A stretch of DNA of 64,000 nt from Allobosea sp. Root381 (GCF_001429395.1 NZ_LMJT01000003.1:26967-90966), one strand, 5' to 3'; shown: positions 8,706 to 17,584, numbered from the stretch's first letter. Notes: generated from the sequence alone by a model not told the origin. Program-made: numbers and translations.

Positions 8706-10985
8706 ATGACGGGTTATCGCTTCCTCCCCCGGCCCGGACGGCTCAACGGTGGTGCTGCCGCTGTTGTTTTGGCCGTTCTTGCCGTGTTGCCGTGGCCGCT
8801 CGCGGGTGCCCGTGCGCAAGAGAAGGCATCGCGCGTCCTCTTCCTGCACGCTTTCAATTATTCGTTCCCCGCCACAACCACGATCGGCGAGGCCGCTCGC
8901 AAACGATTGCTGGATAAGACGCCGCGTAAGCTCGAAATCGACGGAGAATTTCTCGACCTCGCTCGCGCATCAGACCCCGGGCATGAGGCGCGCGTCGTCT
9001 CGTTCCTACGAGAAAAATACGCTCGTTCGCCGCCGGATGTCATCATGACGGCGGGAAGCCTGGCGCTGCCATTCATCGTGAAGCACCGCGCGAGCATCGC
9101 TCCAGCCACACCCGTCGTGTTCACGAGCATCTCGCCAGCCACATATTCGGCCTCGCACGCGCCGTCGGACGTCACCGGAGTTGTGACCGAATTCGATCTG
9201 GACAAGACTCTGGCATTGGCGGAGGCGCTGCAACCTGATGCCCGGCGCATCGTCCTGATCGCCGGCAGCGCCGTCGTCGACCGCCGATGGCAGGTCGAAG
9301 CGCGACGGGTCATGGAAGCGCGGGCAGCCAAGCATGACGTCACATACTTGTTCGATCTGCCCTATGAAACGCTTGTCGAGCGGTTGACGCAGGTCCCAAC
9401 CAACGCGATCGTCGTCATCCTGACCGTCTTTGAAGATGGCACGGGGAAGACTTTCGTCCCAGCCGAGGTGGCAGCCGCACTTGCCCGGATTTCTCCAGCG
9501 CCCGTGTATTCGCCCTACGACACTTATCTGGGGCATGGCACCGTGGGTGGGTTCATAGAGACGTTTGAGTCCGTTGGGATCGCCGCTGCCGATCTGATGC
9601 TCGAAATGCTCGCCGGCACGCCCCCGGCGTCGTTGCCGCCGCGAACCAACCCCGGACAGCAGTATCGTGTGGACTCCCGAGCCATGGAGCGCTGGAATCT
9701 CAGCGAGCGCAACCTGCCTCCCGGCACTCTCGTGAGCTTCAAGACCCCGACGTATTGGGAGAAGCACGGCGCCCTCCTGCTCGGAGCACTTGGCATCTGC
9801 GCGGCCCAGTCGGCCGTCGTCAGCGGATTGTTGTTCCAGCGGCGTCGACGGCGGCGAGCCGAAACACTCCTTAAGGAGAGCGAGGAACGGATGACCTTTA
9901 CGGCGGCATCCGTGAATGTCGCGCTCTGGCAATTCGACCGCGAAACAGACGAGCTCTGGGCGACCGATCATGCGCGGGCACTGTTCGGGTTGGGGAACGA
10001 CGCTCCTCTGACCCGCGATGCCTTCCTCGAGGCGATTCATCCCGACGACCGAGCCTTGGCCATCAATTCGCTCAGCAAGGTGACGAGTACCGACCGGTCA
10101 GCCGTTGCCGACGTTCGGGTCGTCCGAGACGGCGAACAGCGCTGGATACGCATCAGGGCTCGATCGCAATCGGACCTCAAACGCAATGCGAAGCACCTCA
10201 GCGGTATTTTTATCGATATGACCGACCAAAAATTGGCGGAAATCGAAGCGTCCCTGCAACGGCAGGAGGTGGCGCATCTGATGCGGGTCTCGGTCCTGGG
10301 CGAGCTGTCAGGAGCTATTGCCCACGAGATCAATCAGCCGCTGACCGCCATCCAAGCCAATGCGGAAACGGGGCTCGATCTGCTTGCCGCGACTTCGCCC
10401 GACCTCGCGGAGCTTCGCGACGTGTTGCAGGATATCGTCGACGACAACCGCAGGGCCAGCGAGGTCATCCAGCGTTTGCGCAACCTGTTGAAGAAGGGCG
10501 AAACGAACCCGGTTCCCGTCGACGTCAACGACCTCGTCAATTCGACGCTGGCACTGCTCCGCAATGAATTGGTCAGCCGCAGGATCGGCGTCAGATCAGA
10601 ACTGGCAACCGGCTTGCCTGAGACCGTCGCGGACCCGGTTCAGTTGCAGCAGGTCCTGCTCAACCTCCTGGTGAATGCCATGGACGCCATGGCTGCCACT
10701 CCCGCGGCCGAGAGGCTTCTCACCATATCGACCAACTGGACGCCGGCGAAGGTGATCGAACTCCGCGTCAACGATTGCGGACCAGGCATCCAGCCGAGTG
10801 CCGCAAGCCGCCTGTTCGAACCCTTCTATACGACCAAACATCATGGCCTTGGCCTTGGGCTGGCGATCTGCTCGACAATCATCGAGGCGCTTGGCGGCAA
10901 GATCAGCCTTGAGAACGGGGCCGGGGGCGGAGCGGTTGCGAGCCTCTTGCTGCCGGCGCCGTCAACCTTCGTCGCGGCCGCGTGA
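8706..10985 (+). CDS. sensor histidine kinase with substrate-binding-like sensor and PAS domain
   Basis: 759 aa. A signal/anchor comes first (about 1-38), then a periplasmic domain (about 40-340) of the ABC-substrate-binding-like type (RVLFLHAFNYSFPATTT, SPYDTYLGHGTVGG). A membrane helix (about 357-378) precedes a PAS domain (about 390-510, ending GIFIDMTDQKLAE). HisKA has H540 in IAHEINQPLTAI; HATPase boxes are NLLVNAMDAM, NDCGPGI and GLGLGLAI. The organisation suggests direct sensing of a small periplasmic ligand. One nucleotide separates its stop from the next ATG, so it is co-transcribed with the response regulator. Signal and targets are unknown; the adjacent sulfatase module is the obvious candidate regulon. 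Confidence 0.92.
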   Translation: MTGYRFLPRPGRLNGGAAAVVLAVLAVLPWPLAGARAQEKASRVLFLHAFNYSFPATTTIGEAARKRLLDKTPRKLEIDGEFLDLARASDPGHEARVVSFLREKYARSPPDVIMTAGSLALPFIVKHRASIAPATPVVFTSISPATYSASHAPSDVTGVVTEFDLDKTLALAEALQPDARRIVLIAGSAVVDRRWQVEARRVMEARAAKHDVTYLFDLPYETLVERLTQVPTNAIVVILTVFEDGTGKTFVPAEVAAALARISPAPVYSPYDTYLGHGTVGGFIETFESVGIAAADLMLEMLAGTPPASLPPRTNPGQQYRVDSRAMERWNLSERNLPPGTLVSFKTPTYWEKHGALLLGALGICAAQSAVVSGLLFQRRRRRRAETLLKESEERMTFTAASVNVALWQFDRETDELWATDHARALFGLGNDAPLTRDAFLEAIHPDDRALAINSLSKVTSTDRSAVADVRVVRDGEQRWIRIRARSQSDLKRNAKHLSGIFIDMTDQKLAEIEASLQRQEVAHLMRVSVLGELSGAIAHEINQPLTAIQANAETGLDLLAATSPDLAELRDVLQDIVDDNRRASEVIQRLRNLLKKGETNPVPVDVNDLVNSTLALLRNELVSRRIGVRSELATGLPETVADPVQLQQVLLNLLVNAMDAMAATPAAERLLTISTNWTPAKVIELRVNDCGPGIQPSAASRLFEPFYTTKHHGLGLGLAICSTIIEALGGKISLENGAGGGAVASLLLPAPSTFVAAA

Positions 10986-10986
10986 G

Positions 10987-11592
10987 ATGTTCACGGTCTT
11001 CCTCGTCGATGACGATGTGAAAGTCGTCAAGGCCTTGTCGCGCCTCCTTCGGGGGCGGGGCTACGATGTTGCAGTGTCGACTTCACCTCAGGAATTTCTC
11101 GACGATCACGATGCGACCGTGCCCGGCTGCGCGGTGCTGGATCTCTCCATGCCCGGGCTCGATGGGCTCGAACTTCAGCAGGCGCTGACAGCGCGAGGGG
11201 CCGCTCGGCCAATCATTTTCCTGACCGGGAGAGGAGACATCCCGACGACTGTTCGTGCGATGAGAGCCGGTGCGGTCGACTTCCTGACCAAGCCTGTCGC
11301 AGTTGTGGATTTGGTGGCTGCGATCGAACGCGCAAAAGAAGCGGATCTGCTTTTTCGCCAAAGTCAGGCCGAGTCGAGCGCGGTCGAAAGCAGGATCGCG
11401 ACCTTGACGCCCCGGGAACGGCAAGTGCTCACGCAGATCGTGTCCGGGAAGCTAAACAAGCAGATTGCCTACGAACTGGGAACGGTCGAGAAGACGATCA
11501 AATTTCACCGTGGTTCGCTCATGAAAAAGCTCGGCGTGCGAATGGTCGCCGATCTTGTGCGCCTCGCCGATAAGGCAGGCATCACGAAATAG
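10987..11592 (+). CDS. FixJ/LuxR-type response regulator
   Basis: 201 aa. The frame is open further upstream, but the ATG at 10987, 1 nt after the kinase stop, gives a normal receiver beginning MFTVFLVDDD. The phospho-acceptor is D52 in AVLDLSMPG. Conserved Thr and Lys occur in FLTGRG and FLTKPV. The C-terminus (about 138-195) is a LuxR-type helix-turn-helix (LTPRERQVLTQIVSGKLNKQ, VEKTIKFHRG). It is the DNA-binding output partner of the preceding kinase. Confidence 0.93.
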   Translation: MFTVFLVDDDVKVVKALSRLLRGRGYDVAVSTSPQEFLDDHDATVPGCAVLDLSMPGLDGLELQQALTARGAARPIIFLTGRGDIPTTVRAMRAGAVDFLTKPVAVVDLVAAIERAKEADLLFRQSQAESSAVESRIATLTPRERQVLTQIVSGKLNKQIAYELGTVEKTIKFHRGSLMKKLGVRMVADLVRLADKAGITK

Positions 11593-11662
11593 CCTTCAGC
11601 GAGCCAGGTACTGGTCCAACGGTCAGGTCGACAAGTGACCCAAAGGCCCACACGTTTGGCCG

Positions 11663-12061
11663 ATGGCCCAAGGCTCCTCCTGGATTGCTATCGTGGACGA
11701 CGATCCGTCCGTGCTGAAGTCCCTGAGCCGGGCGCTGCGAATACGCGCGTATGAAACAAGGACTTTCGCTTCCGCGCGCGAATTCTTGGCGAGCTTGCCT
11801 CGGGGGAGTCCGGCCTGTCTGATCCTGGACGTGCAGATGCCTGGGATGACCGGCCTCGAACTTCATCATCAAATGGTGGAGGCCGGTTTTCATATCCCGA
11901 CCATCGTGATCACGGCCCATAGCGACGTTAAGGTGCGAGAGACGTCTGAAACGACGGACGTCGTCGCCGTGCTTTCGAAGCCGTTGCGAAATGCGACCTT
12001 GTTTGACGCGGTCGCAATTGCGCTTGGTTCAACGAAGGCCCGCGGCGGCGGACAATCATGA
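11663..12061 (+). CDS. stand-alone receiver-domain protein
   Basis: 132 aa. All receiver residues are present: the acidic pair in VDDD (12-14), D56 in LILDVQMPG and K106 in LSKPL. There is no output domain. It is similar in texture to the receiver of the FixJ-type regulator just upstream and 70 bp downstream of it, so it probably belongs to the same phosphorelay, as a phosphate sink or a second target of the kinase (inference). Confidence 0.88.
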   Translation: MAQGSSWIAIVDDDPSVLKSLSRALRIRAYETRTFASAREFLASLPRGSPACLILDVQMPGMTGLELHHQMVEAGFHIPTIVITAHSDVKVRETSETTDVVAVLSKPLRNATLFDAVAIALGSTKARGGGQS

Positions 12062-12227
12062 CCCCCCATTGCGAGTTGTGCTTCTCCGTCACGTTGGACG
12101 CGAACCCAGAAACGCCATTTTGGGAGCGCGAGTGTTGTTTATGCTGCTAACGAACACTGGGGGCGACTGACGCCGATCCAAAGGTACACCAACGGTCGTT
12201 TCCGGTCCTGAGACGGCTGCGAAGCGG

Positions 12228-12263
12228 ATGTCTGCTTTCGGGTGTAGACCCAACTTCCGCTTA
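12228..12263. repeat. spaced motif, copy 2
   Basis: ATGTCTGCTTTCGGG, 10 unrelated bases, then ACTTCCGCTTA. The same two blocks with the same 10-bp gap occur at 16000-16035, and a weaker version at 1985-2020. It lies in the gene-free 12062-12334 stretch before the recombinase. Confidence 0.5.
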
Positions 12264-12334
12264 GGGCGCCAGGCGAGCGCGACAGCTTATGATAGAATAA
12301 TCCCGGATGCGGCCTCCCAAGAGGGGGATCTGCC

Positions 12335-12961
12335 ATGGATATCCAAGCGCAAAACCAACTGCCTCATCAAGCGTGGAATCTCGGGCGCATCATCGGACCG
12401 AAACCACCTCTGAAGCCAAGGCACATCTGGGCTATTCGCACCCGGCTACAACATGACGGGCGTGTTCGCGATCTCGCCATGTTCAACCTCGCGATCGACA
12501 GCAAGCTACGCGGATGCGATCTCGTTCGCCTTCGCGTCGGCGACGTCATCCTTGGCGGCACGGTTCGGCTCCGAACCGCCATCGTTCAACAGAAGACCGG
12601 GCGGCCCGTACCATTCGAACTAACGGACTCAACACGCGACGCGCTTACCACCTGGCTGAGAAAGAGAGCTTCTCGTGAAGACGATTGGCTTTTCCCGAGC
12701 CGTAGTCGACACGGCGATCACGTGACGACGCGTCAGTATGGCCGCCTTCTGGACAACTGGGTGGCTCTGATCGGATTGGACCCAGCTCTATACGGAACGC
12801 ACAGTCTCCGCCGGACGAAGGTCGCGTTGATCTATAAGCGCACTGGCAATCTGCGCGCTTGCCAGCTTCTTCTGGGCCACACGAAGCTGGAGAGCACCGT
12901 ACGATATCTCGGTATCGAGGTTGACGATGCGCTTCTCCTTTCGGAGCAAACGGACCTGTGA
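12335..12961 (+). CDS. minimal tyrosine recombinase/integrase
   Basis: 208 aa. This is essentially a catalytic domain with a very short N-terminus (about 45 residues) and no SAM-like core-binding domain. The tyrosine-recombinase set is intact: R59 (SKLRGCDL), K87 (QQKTGR), H156-R159 (HSLRR), H182 (LLGHTKL) and nucleophile Y191 (VRYLGIE). Such short integrases are widespread in Rhizobiales. A strong terminator follows. There is no tRNA or obvious att site beside it; it borders the scarred 13.0-14.2 kb stretch. Confidence 0.88.
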   Translation: MDIQAQNQLPHQAWNLGRIIGPKPPLKPRHIWAIRTRLQHDGRVRDLAMFNLAIDSKLRGCDLVRLRVGDVILGGTVRLRTAIVQQKTGRPVPFELTDSTRDALTTWLRKRASREDDWLFPSRSRHGDHVTTRQYGRLLDNWVALIGLDPALYGTHSLRRTKVALIYKRTGNLRACQLLLGHTKLESTVRYLGIEVDDALLLSEQTDL

Positions 12962-12966
12962 CGTCA

Positions 12967-12996
12967 GGCACGGCGGGCACCCGCCGTGCCTTCTTT
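12967..12996 (+). terminator. rho-independent terminator after the recombinase
   Basis: An 11-bp perfect stem GGCACGGCGGG/CCCGCCGTGCC with a CA loop is followed by TTCTTT, 6 nt after the recombinase stop. Confidence 0.75.
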
Positions 12997-13339
12997 ACCG
13001 GACGGCCAACGGCGCAATTGGGTGGCAAGCGGAAATTCGATGAGAGCCGTGACTGAGCATGAAGCTCTTGACCCCCGACCGGCCATATTCGGCCGGGTAG
13101 GCGAGAATAGCGAAGCCTCCGATCATTTTTCCCCCGGCGACATAGTCGATCGCGCGCCCTCCGCCTCCCGGACGAGCCCCCATGCTCGCATGTCCACGCT
13201 GCGATTGCAGGTTTGCGGCGCGGCCCGGCTGCGTGCTGAAGGCGCCGTCACGCGACGGGCTGGGACGGTTGGCTCCAGCGTTCGGACGGTTCGGCTGGGT
13301 CGCGGCCCGCCCTGATCGCCTCGTCCATCCGGCCGTCAT
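12995..13339 (-). pseudogene. fused remnants of DUF3300 and DUF2950 genes
   Basis: Read on the minus strand, the first part (RPSPSRDGAFS, then SQRGHASMGARPGGGGR) resembles the Gly/Ser-rich tail of DUF3300 proteins. The second part (GGFAILAYPAEYGRSGVKSF) resembles the end of DUF2950 proteins. Those two families are often neighbours, so this looks like an internal deletion that fused the two 3' ends. It is too short and composite to be functional. Recognition is from memory of the families, not from alignment. Confidence 0.5.
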
Positions 13340-13451
13340 GCTTCATGGCGCAACCGGCGGTCCTGCTGCAGGCGAAGGCATCGTTCCGACTGGCAGAGGC
13401 GAGAAGCGCGGCCGTCGCCAGCATGCTTCCCAAGACGATGCATCTGATCAT
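13248..13451 (-). CDS. possible small secreted protein
   Basis: 67 aa beginning MIRCIVLGSMLATAALLASA, a plausible signal peptide, with a GGGAG box 9 nt upstream of the ATG and three Cys in the mature part. Its 3' half overlaps the DUF3300-like remnant in another frame on the same strand, so it may be a small gene truncated into the scar rather than an intact gene. Confidence 0.33.
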   Translation of the reverse strand: MIRCIVLGSMLATAALLASASRNDAFACSRTAGCAMKHDGRMDEAIRAGRDPAEPSERWSQPSQPVA

Positions 13452-13658
13452 GACGCTGACTCCCGCCCCGGCAGCGGACCGCCCAGGCGACGCTGTTATT
13501 TCAGATGCGTAGCCGAATGAGCGCGGCGGAAACCTGTCCCCAAGGACAATACGTCGTGAGCAGCGGTTGTGCTGAACTTCGGGGCGCCGGAAGCCACCGC
13601 GCAACCGGACGCGCAGGCGCGCGGCGGTGGCCTTGCCGGCGTAGCGGGGGACTTCGAG

Positions 13659-14074
13659 ATGAACGACACGGCTCGGGAATCGCGTTCCATCGACCATTTT
13701 TTCTCAGCCCCTTCAGGCCGTACCGATCGCTGGCGCGACCTGCATGCGGCCGCGCGCCTCTGGGCCCAGGGCGACAAGGCCCGCGGCGAGGTGGAGGCGG
13801 CGCTGCAGGAACTCGGGGCCATCGAAGAGTTCCACGCCTTTCCCGGGTGGGATCTGATTGCGGCCCTGCAGGCGCGGTTGCAGGGCGATGATGCCAATGG
13901 CTTCCTCGCCCTCGCCAAGAGGATTTCGCTTGCGATCATCACCGGCAATTACAAGCACGACGCCAAGGAGTGGCAGGCGGTCGATCTTTCGCTGGCGGAC
14001 CCCGTGGACGTGTTGCCGTCGTCTCTGGGCGACACACCAGCTCACCGGCCCTATTTCGAGATGCTGGCCGTGAC
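13659..14074 (+). pseudogene. 5' remnant of an Orn/Lys/Arg decarboxylase-like gene
   Basis: From the ATG at 13659 the reading is DRWRDLHAAARLWAQG, then [37 protein letters not shown] and [12 protein letters not shown]. This matches the N-terminal wing region of the long Orn/Lys/Arg-decarboxylase-like proteins. The catalytic PLP part is absent. At about 14070 the text switches to an antiporter fragment in another frame, marking a deletion junction. Confidence 0.55.
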
Positions 14075-14227
14075 GCCGGCGCCGGCACGATTACCGCGGC
14101 CCTCAGGGCGATACAGGACGAGGCCCAGAGCAGCATTCCAGCACTCGGCTACACGGTGCCTTATGCGATCGGCAACATTTTGCTCACGGCCTGGGGGCCG
14201 GTCCTGATCGCGCTGATGACGATTTGA
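14075..14227 (+). pseudogene. 3' remnant of an AspT-type aspartate:alanine antiporter
   Basis: The frame reads [20 protein letters not shown], then [22 protein letters not shown], the C-terminal membrane segment of AspT/YidE-family antiporters (TTAALxAIQD..VPALGYTVTYAVGNILLT). Only about 50 residues remain, joined directly to the decarboxylase remnant. Confidence 0.6.
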
Positions 14228-14338
14228 TCAAGCATGCGGGTGATGCCTCCCGGTCACGTTCGATATCGAGCCCTTGAAGCACTCCACCCCGCGCCGGCTT
14301 GTATGGCCTACCCCGAAGAATGGTTGATGGAGGTCAAA

Positions 14339-14593
14339 ATGAAGCTCCCGATCGCATTGTCGGTGCTCGTCGTTGCATTCGTCACGACAGCCAGCGAAGA
14401 CGTAGATGCTGCAGTCTACTGCCAGTACGTCAACTATCCTGCCGGCTGCATCGTAAGACCCGGCGTCGTGCTGCGGCCGCGGCCGGTCGCGCGTGCCGCT
14501 GTCACCCCTGGTGTCGGAGCACCAGGAGTAGGAGTGCGGGCCGGGACGCCCATGAACCGCGGCGGCCCTGTCAATCGGGCAGGCAGGCGCTGA
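14339..14593 (+). CDS. small secreted protein of unknown function
   Basis: 84 aa from the ATG at 14339, chosen because GGAGG lies 6 nt upstream and a signal peptide (MKLPIALSVLVVAFVTTA) begins there. The mature part holds a pair of Cys (VYCQYVNYPAGCIV) and a low-complexity Pro/Arg/Gly/Val tail ending NRAGRR. Similar tiny exported proteins are frequent in Rhizobiales. No function can be assigned. Confidence 0.6.
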   Translation: MKLPIALSVLVVAFVTTASEDVDAAVYCQYVNYPAGCIVRPGVVLRPRPVARAAVTPGVGAPGVGVRAGTPMNRGGPVNRAGRR

Positions 14594-14783
14594 CACCCGC
14601 CCGCCGCGTGCATCAGGCCGCGTGCATCAGGCCGCGCGCGAGCAGCCGGGCGCCTTGCAACGGGCTGCTCGTCGTCGCCCGTCAGGGTGGACCTACGAAT
14701 GCCTTCCTTGCCTTGGCAAAGTCGGTCGGGGGAGGTCCGGGCTGGCTAAAGCTTGCGCGACGCATTGGGCGAGGACCTGAGCG

Positions 14784-15857
14784 ATGGACAGGAATGCGCC
14801 GAAACCCCGCGACGCGGTTGCGCCCTCGACCACGATCGATGCCGCGATCCGGCTGGGGCTCGTTGGCACGCTGGTGTATGCCTGTGCCCGGATCGTGCTT
14901 CCTTTTGGTTTCCTTCTGATCTGGTCGGCGATCCTCGCGGTGATGCTCTATCCGCTGCATCTGCGTCTGGTGCCGCGACTTGGAAATCGTGGATCTGCGC
15001 TGCTGATCGGGATGATCGGTGTCGCGCTGATGCTGGGGCCGATGGTAATACTGGTGACGTCCCTGGCGACGTCCCTCTATTCGCTGATCTCAAATTTCCA
15101 GAGCCAGGGCGTGACGATGCCGCAGCCACCGTTATGGCTCGACGGCGCGCCTCTTGTCGGCAAGAAGCTGACGGAGATCTGGTCTCTTGTCGCCACCAAC
15201 TTGCCGGCTGGGCTCGCGAAATATGGCCATTTGGTCAGCGGCCCGTTGGCATGGTTCGCGTCATTCGCGGGCGGTCTCGCCATCGGTGAACTGTCATTCG
15301 TCGTTTCATTTGCGATCGCCGCCGCGCTCGTCGCCCACGGGCCGAATGCCTCGGAATTCGCTCGCCGCGCGCTCGAACGGGTCACCGGCAATGAGGCTCG
15401 CGCAACGCAACTGGTCGCACTGACAGCAGCTACGATCCGCGGCGTGGGGCTGGGCGTGGTTGGCGTGGCGGTGGTCCAGTCACTGCTCCTGGGTTTCGGA
15501 TTCTTCGCAATCGGACTTCAAGCCGCCGGTCCTTTGACGCTCGTGGCGCTCTTGCTGGGTATCATGCAGGTGCCGTTGATTTTGCTGACGCTACCTGTCG
15601 TCGCCTATGTGTTCTACTCCGAGACGACGCAGCCGGCCGTGATCTTCCTCATCTGGAACATCGTCGTCGGCCTCAGCGACAATATTCTCAGGCCATTGAT
15701 GCTCGGCAGAGGACTCGAAGTCCCGATGCCGATCATCCTGATCGGCGTTCTCGGCGGCATGATCGTCGATGGGCTGCTCGGTATCTTTGTGGGGCCCGTG
15801 CTTCTGGCGGTCAGCTATGTTCTGCTGCTGGAATGGCTGCAGCAACATCCGATTTGA
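14784..15857 (+). CDS. AI-2E family (PerM-like) membrane permease
   Basis: 357 aa. There are two hydrophobic helices at about 25-60, another at about 75-105, a soluble loop, then a cluster of helices from about 165 on, including the conserved GxxxxPGLLxG-equivalent region (RPLMLGRGLEVPMPIILIGVLGGMIVDGLLGIFVGPVLLAV). The length and topology match the AI-2E transporter/PerM family, whose members export small molecules or ions; the substrate here is unknown. It appears to be the only intact gene among the remnants between the two recombinases. Confidence 0.9.
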   Translation: MDRNAPKPRDAVAPSTTIDAAIRLGLVGTLVYACARIVLPFGFLLIWSAILAVMLYPLHLRLVPRLGNRGSALLIGMIGVALMLGPMVILVTSLATSLYSLISNFQSQGVTMPQPPLWLDGAPLVGKKLTEIWSLVATNLPAGLAKYGHLVSGPLAWFASFAGGLAIGELSFVVSFAIAAALVAHGPNASEFARRALERVTGNEARATQLVALTAATIRGVGLGVVGVAVVQSLLLGFGFFAIGLQAAGPLTLVALLLGIMQVPLILLTLPVVAYVFYSETTQPAVIFLIWNIVVGLSDNILRPLMLGRGLEVPMPIILIGVLGGMIVDGLLGIFVGPVLLAVSYVLLLEWLQQHPI

Positions 15858-15999
15858 CCTGTCCCTTATCCAGTTGTCGTCGACAAAGCTCAGCTGGGGG
15901 CGCGTAGTCATCGGCTGCTCTCTGATGGTGATTGCCCCGAAGCAGACCTTCCCCGCGTCGGCTTAGGGGCGCCAGCAGAGCATGGAGGTTCGCCTGTGA

Positions 16000-16035
16000 A
16001 TGTCTGCTTGCGGGCAGTGCGGCTACTTCTGCTTA
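16000..16035. repeat. spaced motif, copy 3
   Basis: ATGTCTGCTTGCGGG, 10 bases, then ACTTCTGCTTA; compare 12228-12263. The large hairpin starts 6 bp later. Confidence 0.5.
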
Positions 16036-16041
16036 TGTGAA

Positions 16042-16106
16042 GGGTCTCAGATGCGGGCCCCTGCGCGGCATTGCTGACGAGGCTCTTGGGCCCGCGTCTG
16101 AGACCC
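16042..16106. repeat. 19-bp inverted repeat (hairpin) near the IS91-like element
   Basis: GGGTCTCAGATGCGGGCCC (16042-16060) pairs with GGGCCCGCGTCTGAGACCC (16088-16106), with one mismatch and a 27-nt spacer. It could be a terminator, or part of an IS91-type terminal hairpin, since it lies beyond the 3' end of the transposase. Confidence 0.7.
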
Positions 16107-16361
16107 TCCAGGGGAGGAAGCCGCGGCCCGGGGCCGTGGGCTATGGGGATTTCGGCGCGCGGCGTGGTCTGCGGGATCGAGCGAGGCACAGAACGGCGGC
16201 GCGATGCTGCGACCGAGATGCGCGGAAGATCGGTTTCTCCAGAACCCGCGCTCGATCTACGATCGTCGCAATCTCCGTTTCCGCCTTCGGGCCGAACGGG
16301 ATCGCCCGTTCTCTGGCCGAGATCGGCGCTGATCGGTCCGGGTTTTGCCGCGTCGCCATCG

Positions 16362-17568
16362 TCATGACGTGTCGATCCTGACGGCGAGGATGGTGCGCGG
16401 CGCTGTGCCCGGTGCGAAGCGCTCGACGAGGATCATGCGACCGCCGCAGCATGGGCAAGGAGGCCTCTGCTCATCGACCGGATCGGATTGTTCGGCAGAG
16501 ATCTCTGCTTCACGATCTACCGTCGTTGCCGCTGGGATCGGCGCCGCAATGATCTGCCTGATGCGGGCGATGGTGTCGGCGCGCCTGCTCGAGGCGAGCA
16601 GGCCGTAGTGGCGGATGCGATGGAAGCCGTCGGGCAGGACGTGCAGCAGGAAGCGGCGGATGAACTCGTGGGGCGTCAGCGTCATGGTCTTGCGCCAGGC
16701 CTTGCCGGCCGAGCGGGCGCGATAATCCTTCCAGGAGAACGTGACCCCGTGCCGATCCATGGCAACGAGGCGGCTGTTGGCGATGGCGACGCGGTGGGTG
16801 TAGCGGGCGAGATAGGCCAGCACGGCCTCGGGTCCGCCGAAGGGGCGCTTGGCGTAGACGATCCAGTCGACCCGGCGCAGCGGCGCCAGCATGGCGGCGA
16901 AGGCATCCGCTTCGGCCAGATGGGTGAGATCGCCATGGAAGGCGATCCGCCCGGCCGCATGCAGGTCAGCGAGCCCTTCCATAAACAGCCGGCGGAACAG
17001 GCGCGACAGCACGCGCACGGGCAGGAAGAAGCCGGGCCTGCACGAGATCCAGTGCGAGCCGTCCCCGGAGAGGCCACCGCCGGGCGCGATGATATGGAGA
17101 TGGGGATGATGCGTCATCGCCGATCCCCATGTGTGCAGGACGCTGGCGAAGCCGATGCGGGCGCCGAGATGCCGGGGATCGCTCGCGATGGTGGCGAGCG
17201 TCTCGGCTGCGGCCCTGAACAGCAGGCCGTAGAGCGTTCTGGGAGGCGATCGCTGCGATTGGCGCCGGCAGGGTGAAGACGAGATGATAGTAGGGCACGG
17301 GCAGCAGATCGGCTTGCCGGTCCGCGAGCCAGTCCTTCGCCGCCGCGCCCTGGCAGCGCGGGCAATGCCGGTTGCGGCAGGAGTTGTAGGCGATCGTCGC
17401 GTGATCGCAGTCGCCGCAGCGCATGACATGGCCGCCGAGCGAAGCCGTGCGGCAGGCCCGGATCGCACCCATCACCTTGAGCTGGCCGCGGCTGAGCCGA
17501 TGACGCGCAAGATAAGCCTCGCCATGCCGGTTCAGGATGTCCGCGACCTCCAGCGCAGGCCGCGCCAT
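16362..17568 (-). pseudogene. frameshifted IS91-family transposase
   Basis: The N-terminal frame (from 17568) has the zinc-binding part (MRCGDCDHATIAYNSCRNRHCPRCQG) and LPVPYYHLVFTLPAPIAAIA. The rest of the protein (YGLLFRAAAETLATIASDPRHLGA, HPHLHIIAPGGG, YLARYTHRVAIAN, SWKDYRA, FLLHVLPDGFHRIRHYGLL) is in another frame ending at 16362. The switch falls at about 17232-17235, between CAGAAC and TACGGC. Both halves are otherwise well preserved, so the inactivation looks recent, unless it is a sequencing error. Confidence 0.88.
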
Positions 17569-17584
17569 GATCGGCGCGGGGCCG

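Larger units (their letters stand above)
15858..16361. other. intergenic stretch with spaced motif and large hairpin
   Basis: About 500 bp without a gene. It contains the spaced-motif copy at 16000-16035 and the long inverted repeat at 16042-16106, and may include the 3' boundary of the IS91-like element. Open frames here are compositional. Confidence 0.5.

Noticed and set aside
12000..13000. tRNA or att site next to the minimal integrase
   Set aside because: No cloverleaf or T-loop consensus was found by eye; the strong stem after the gene is a terminator.
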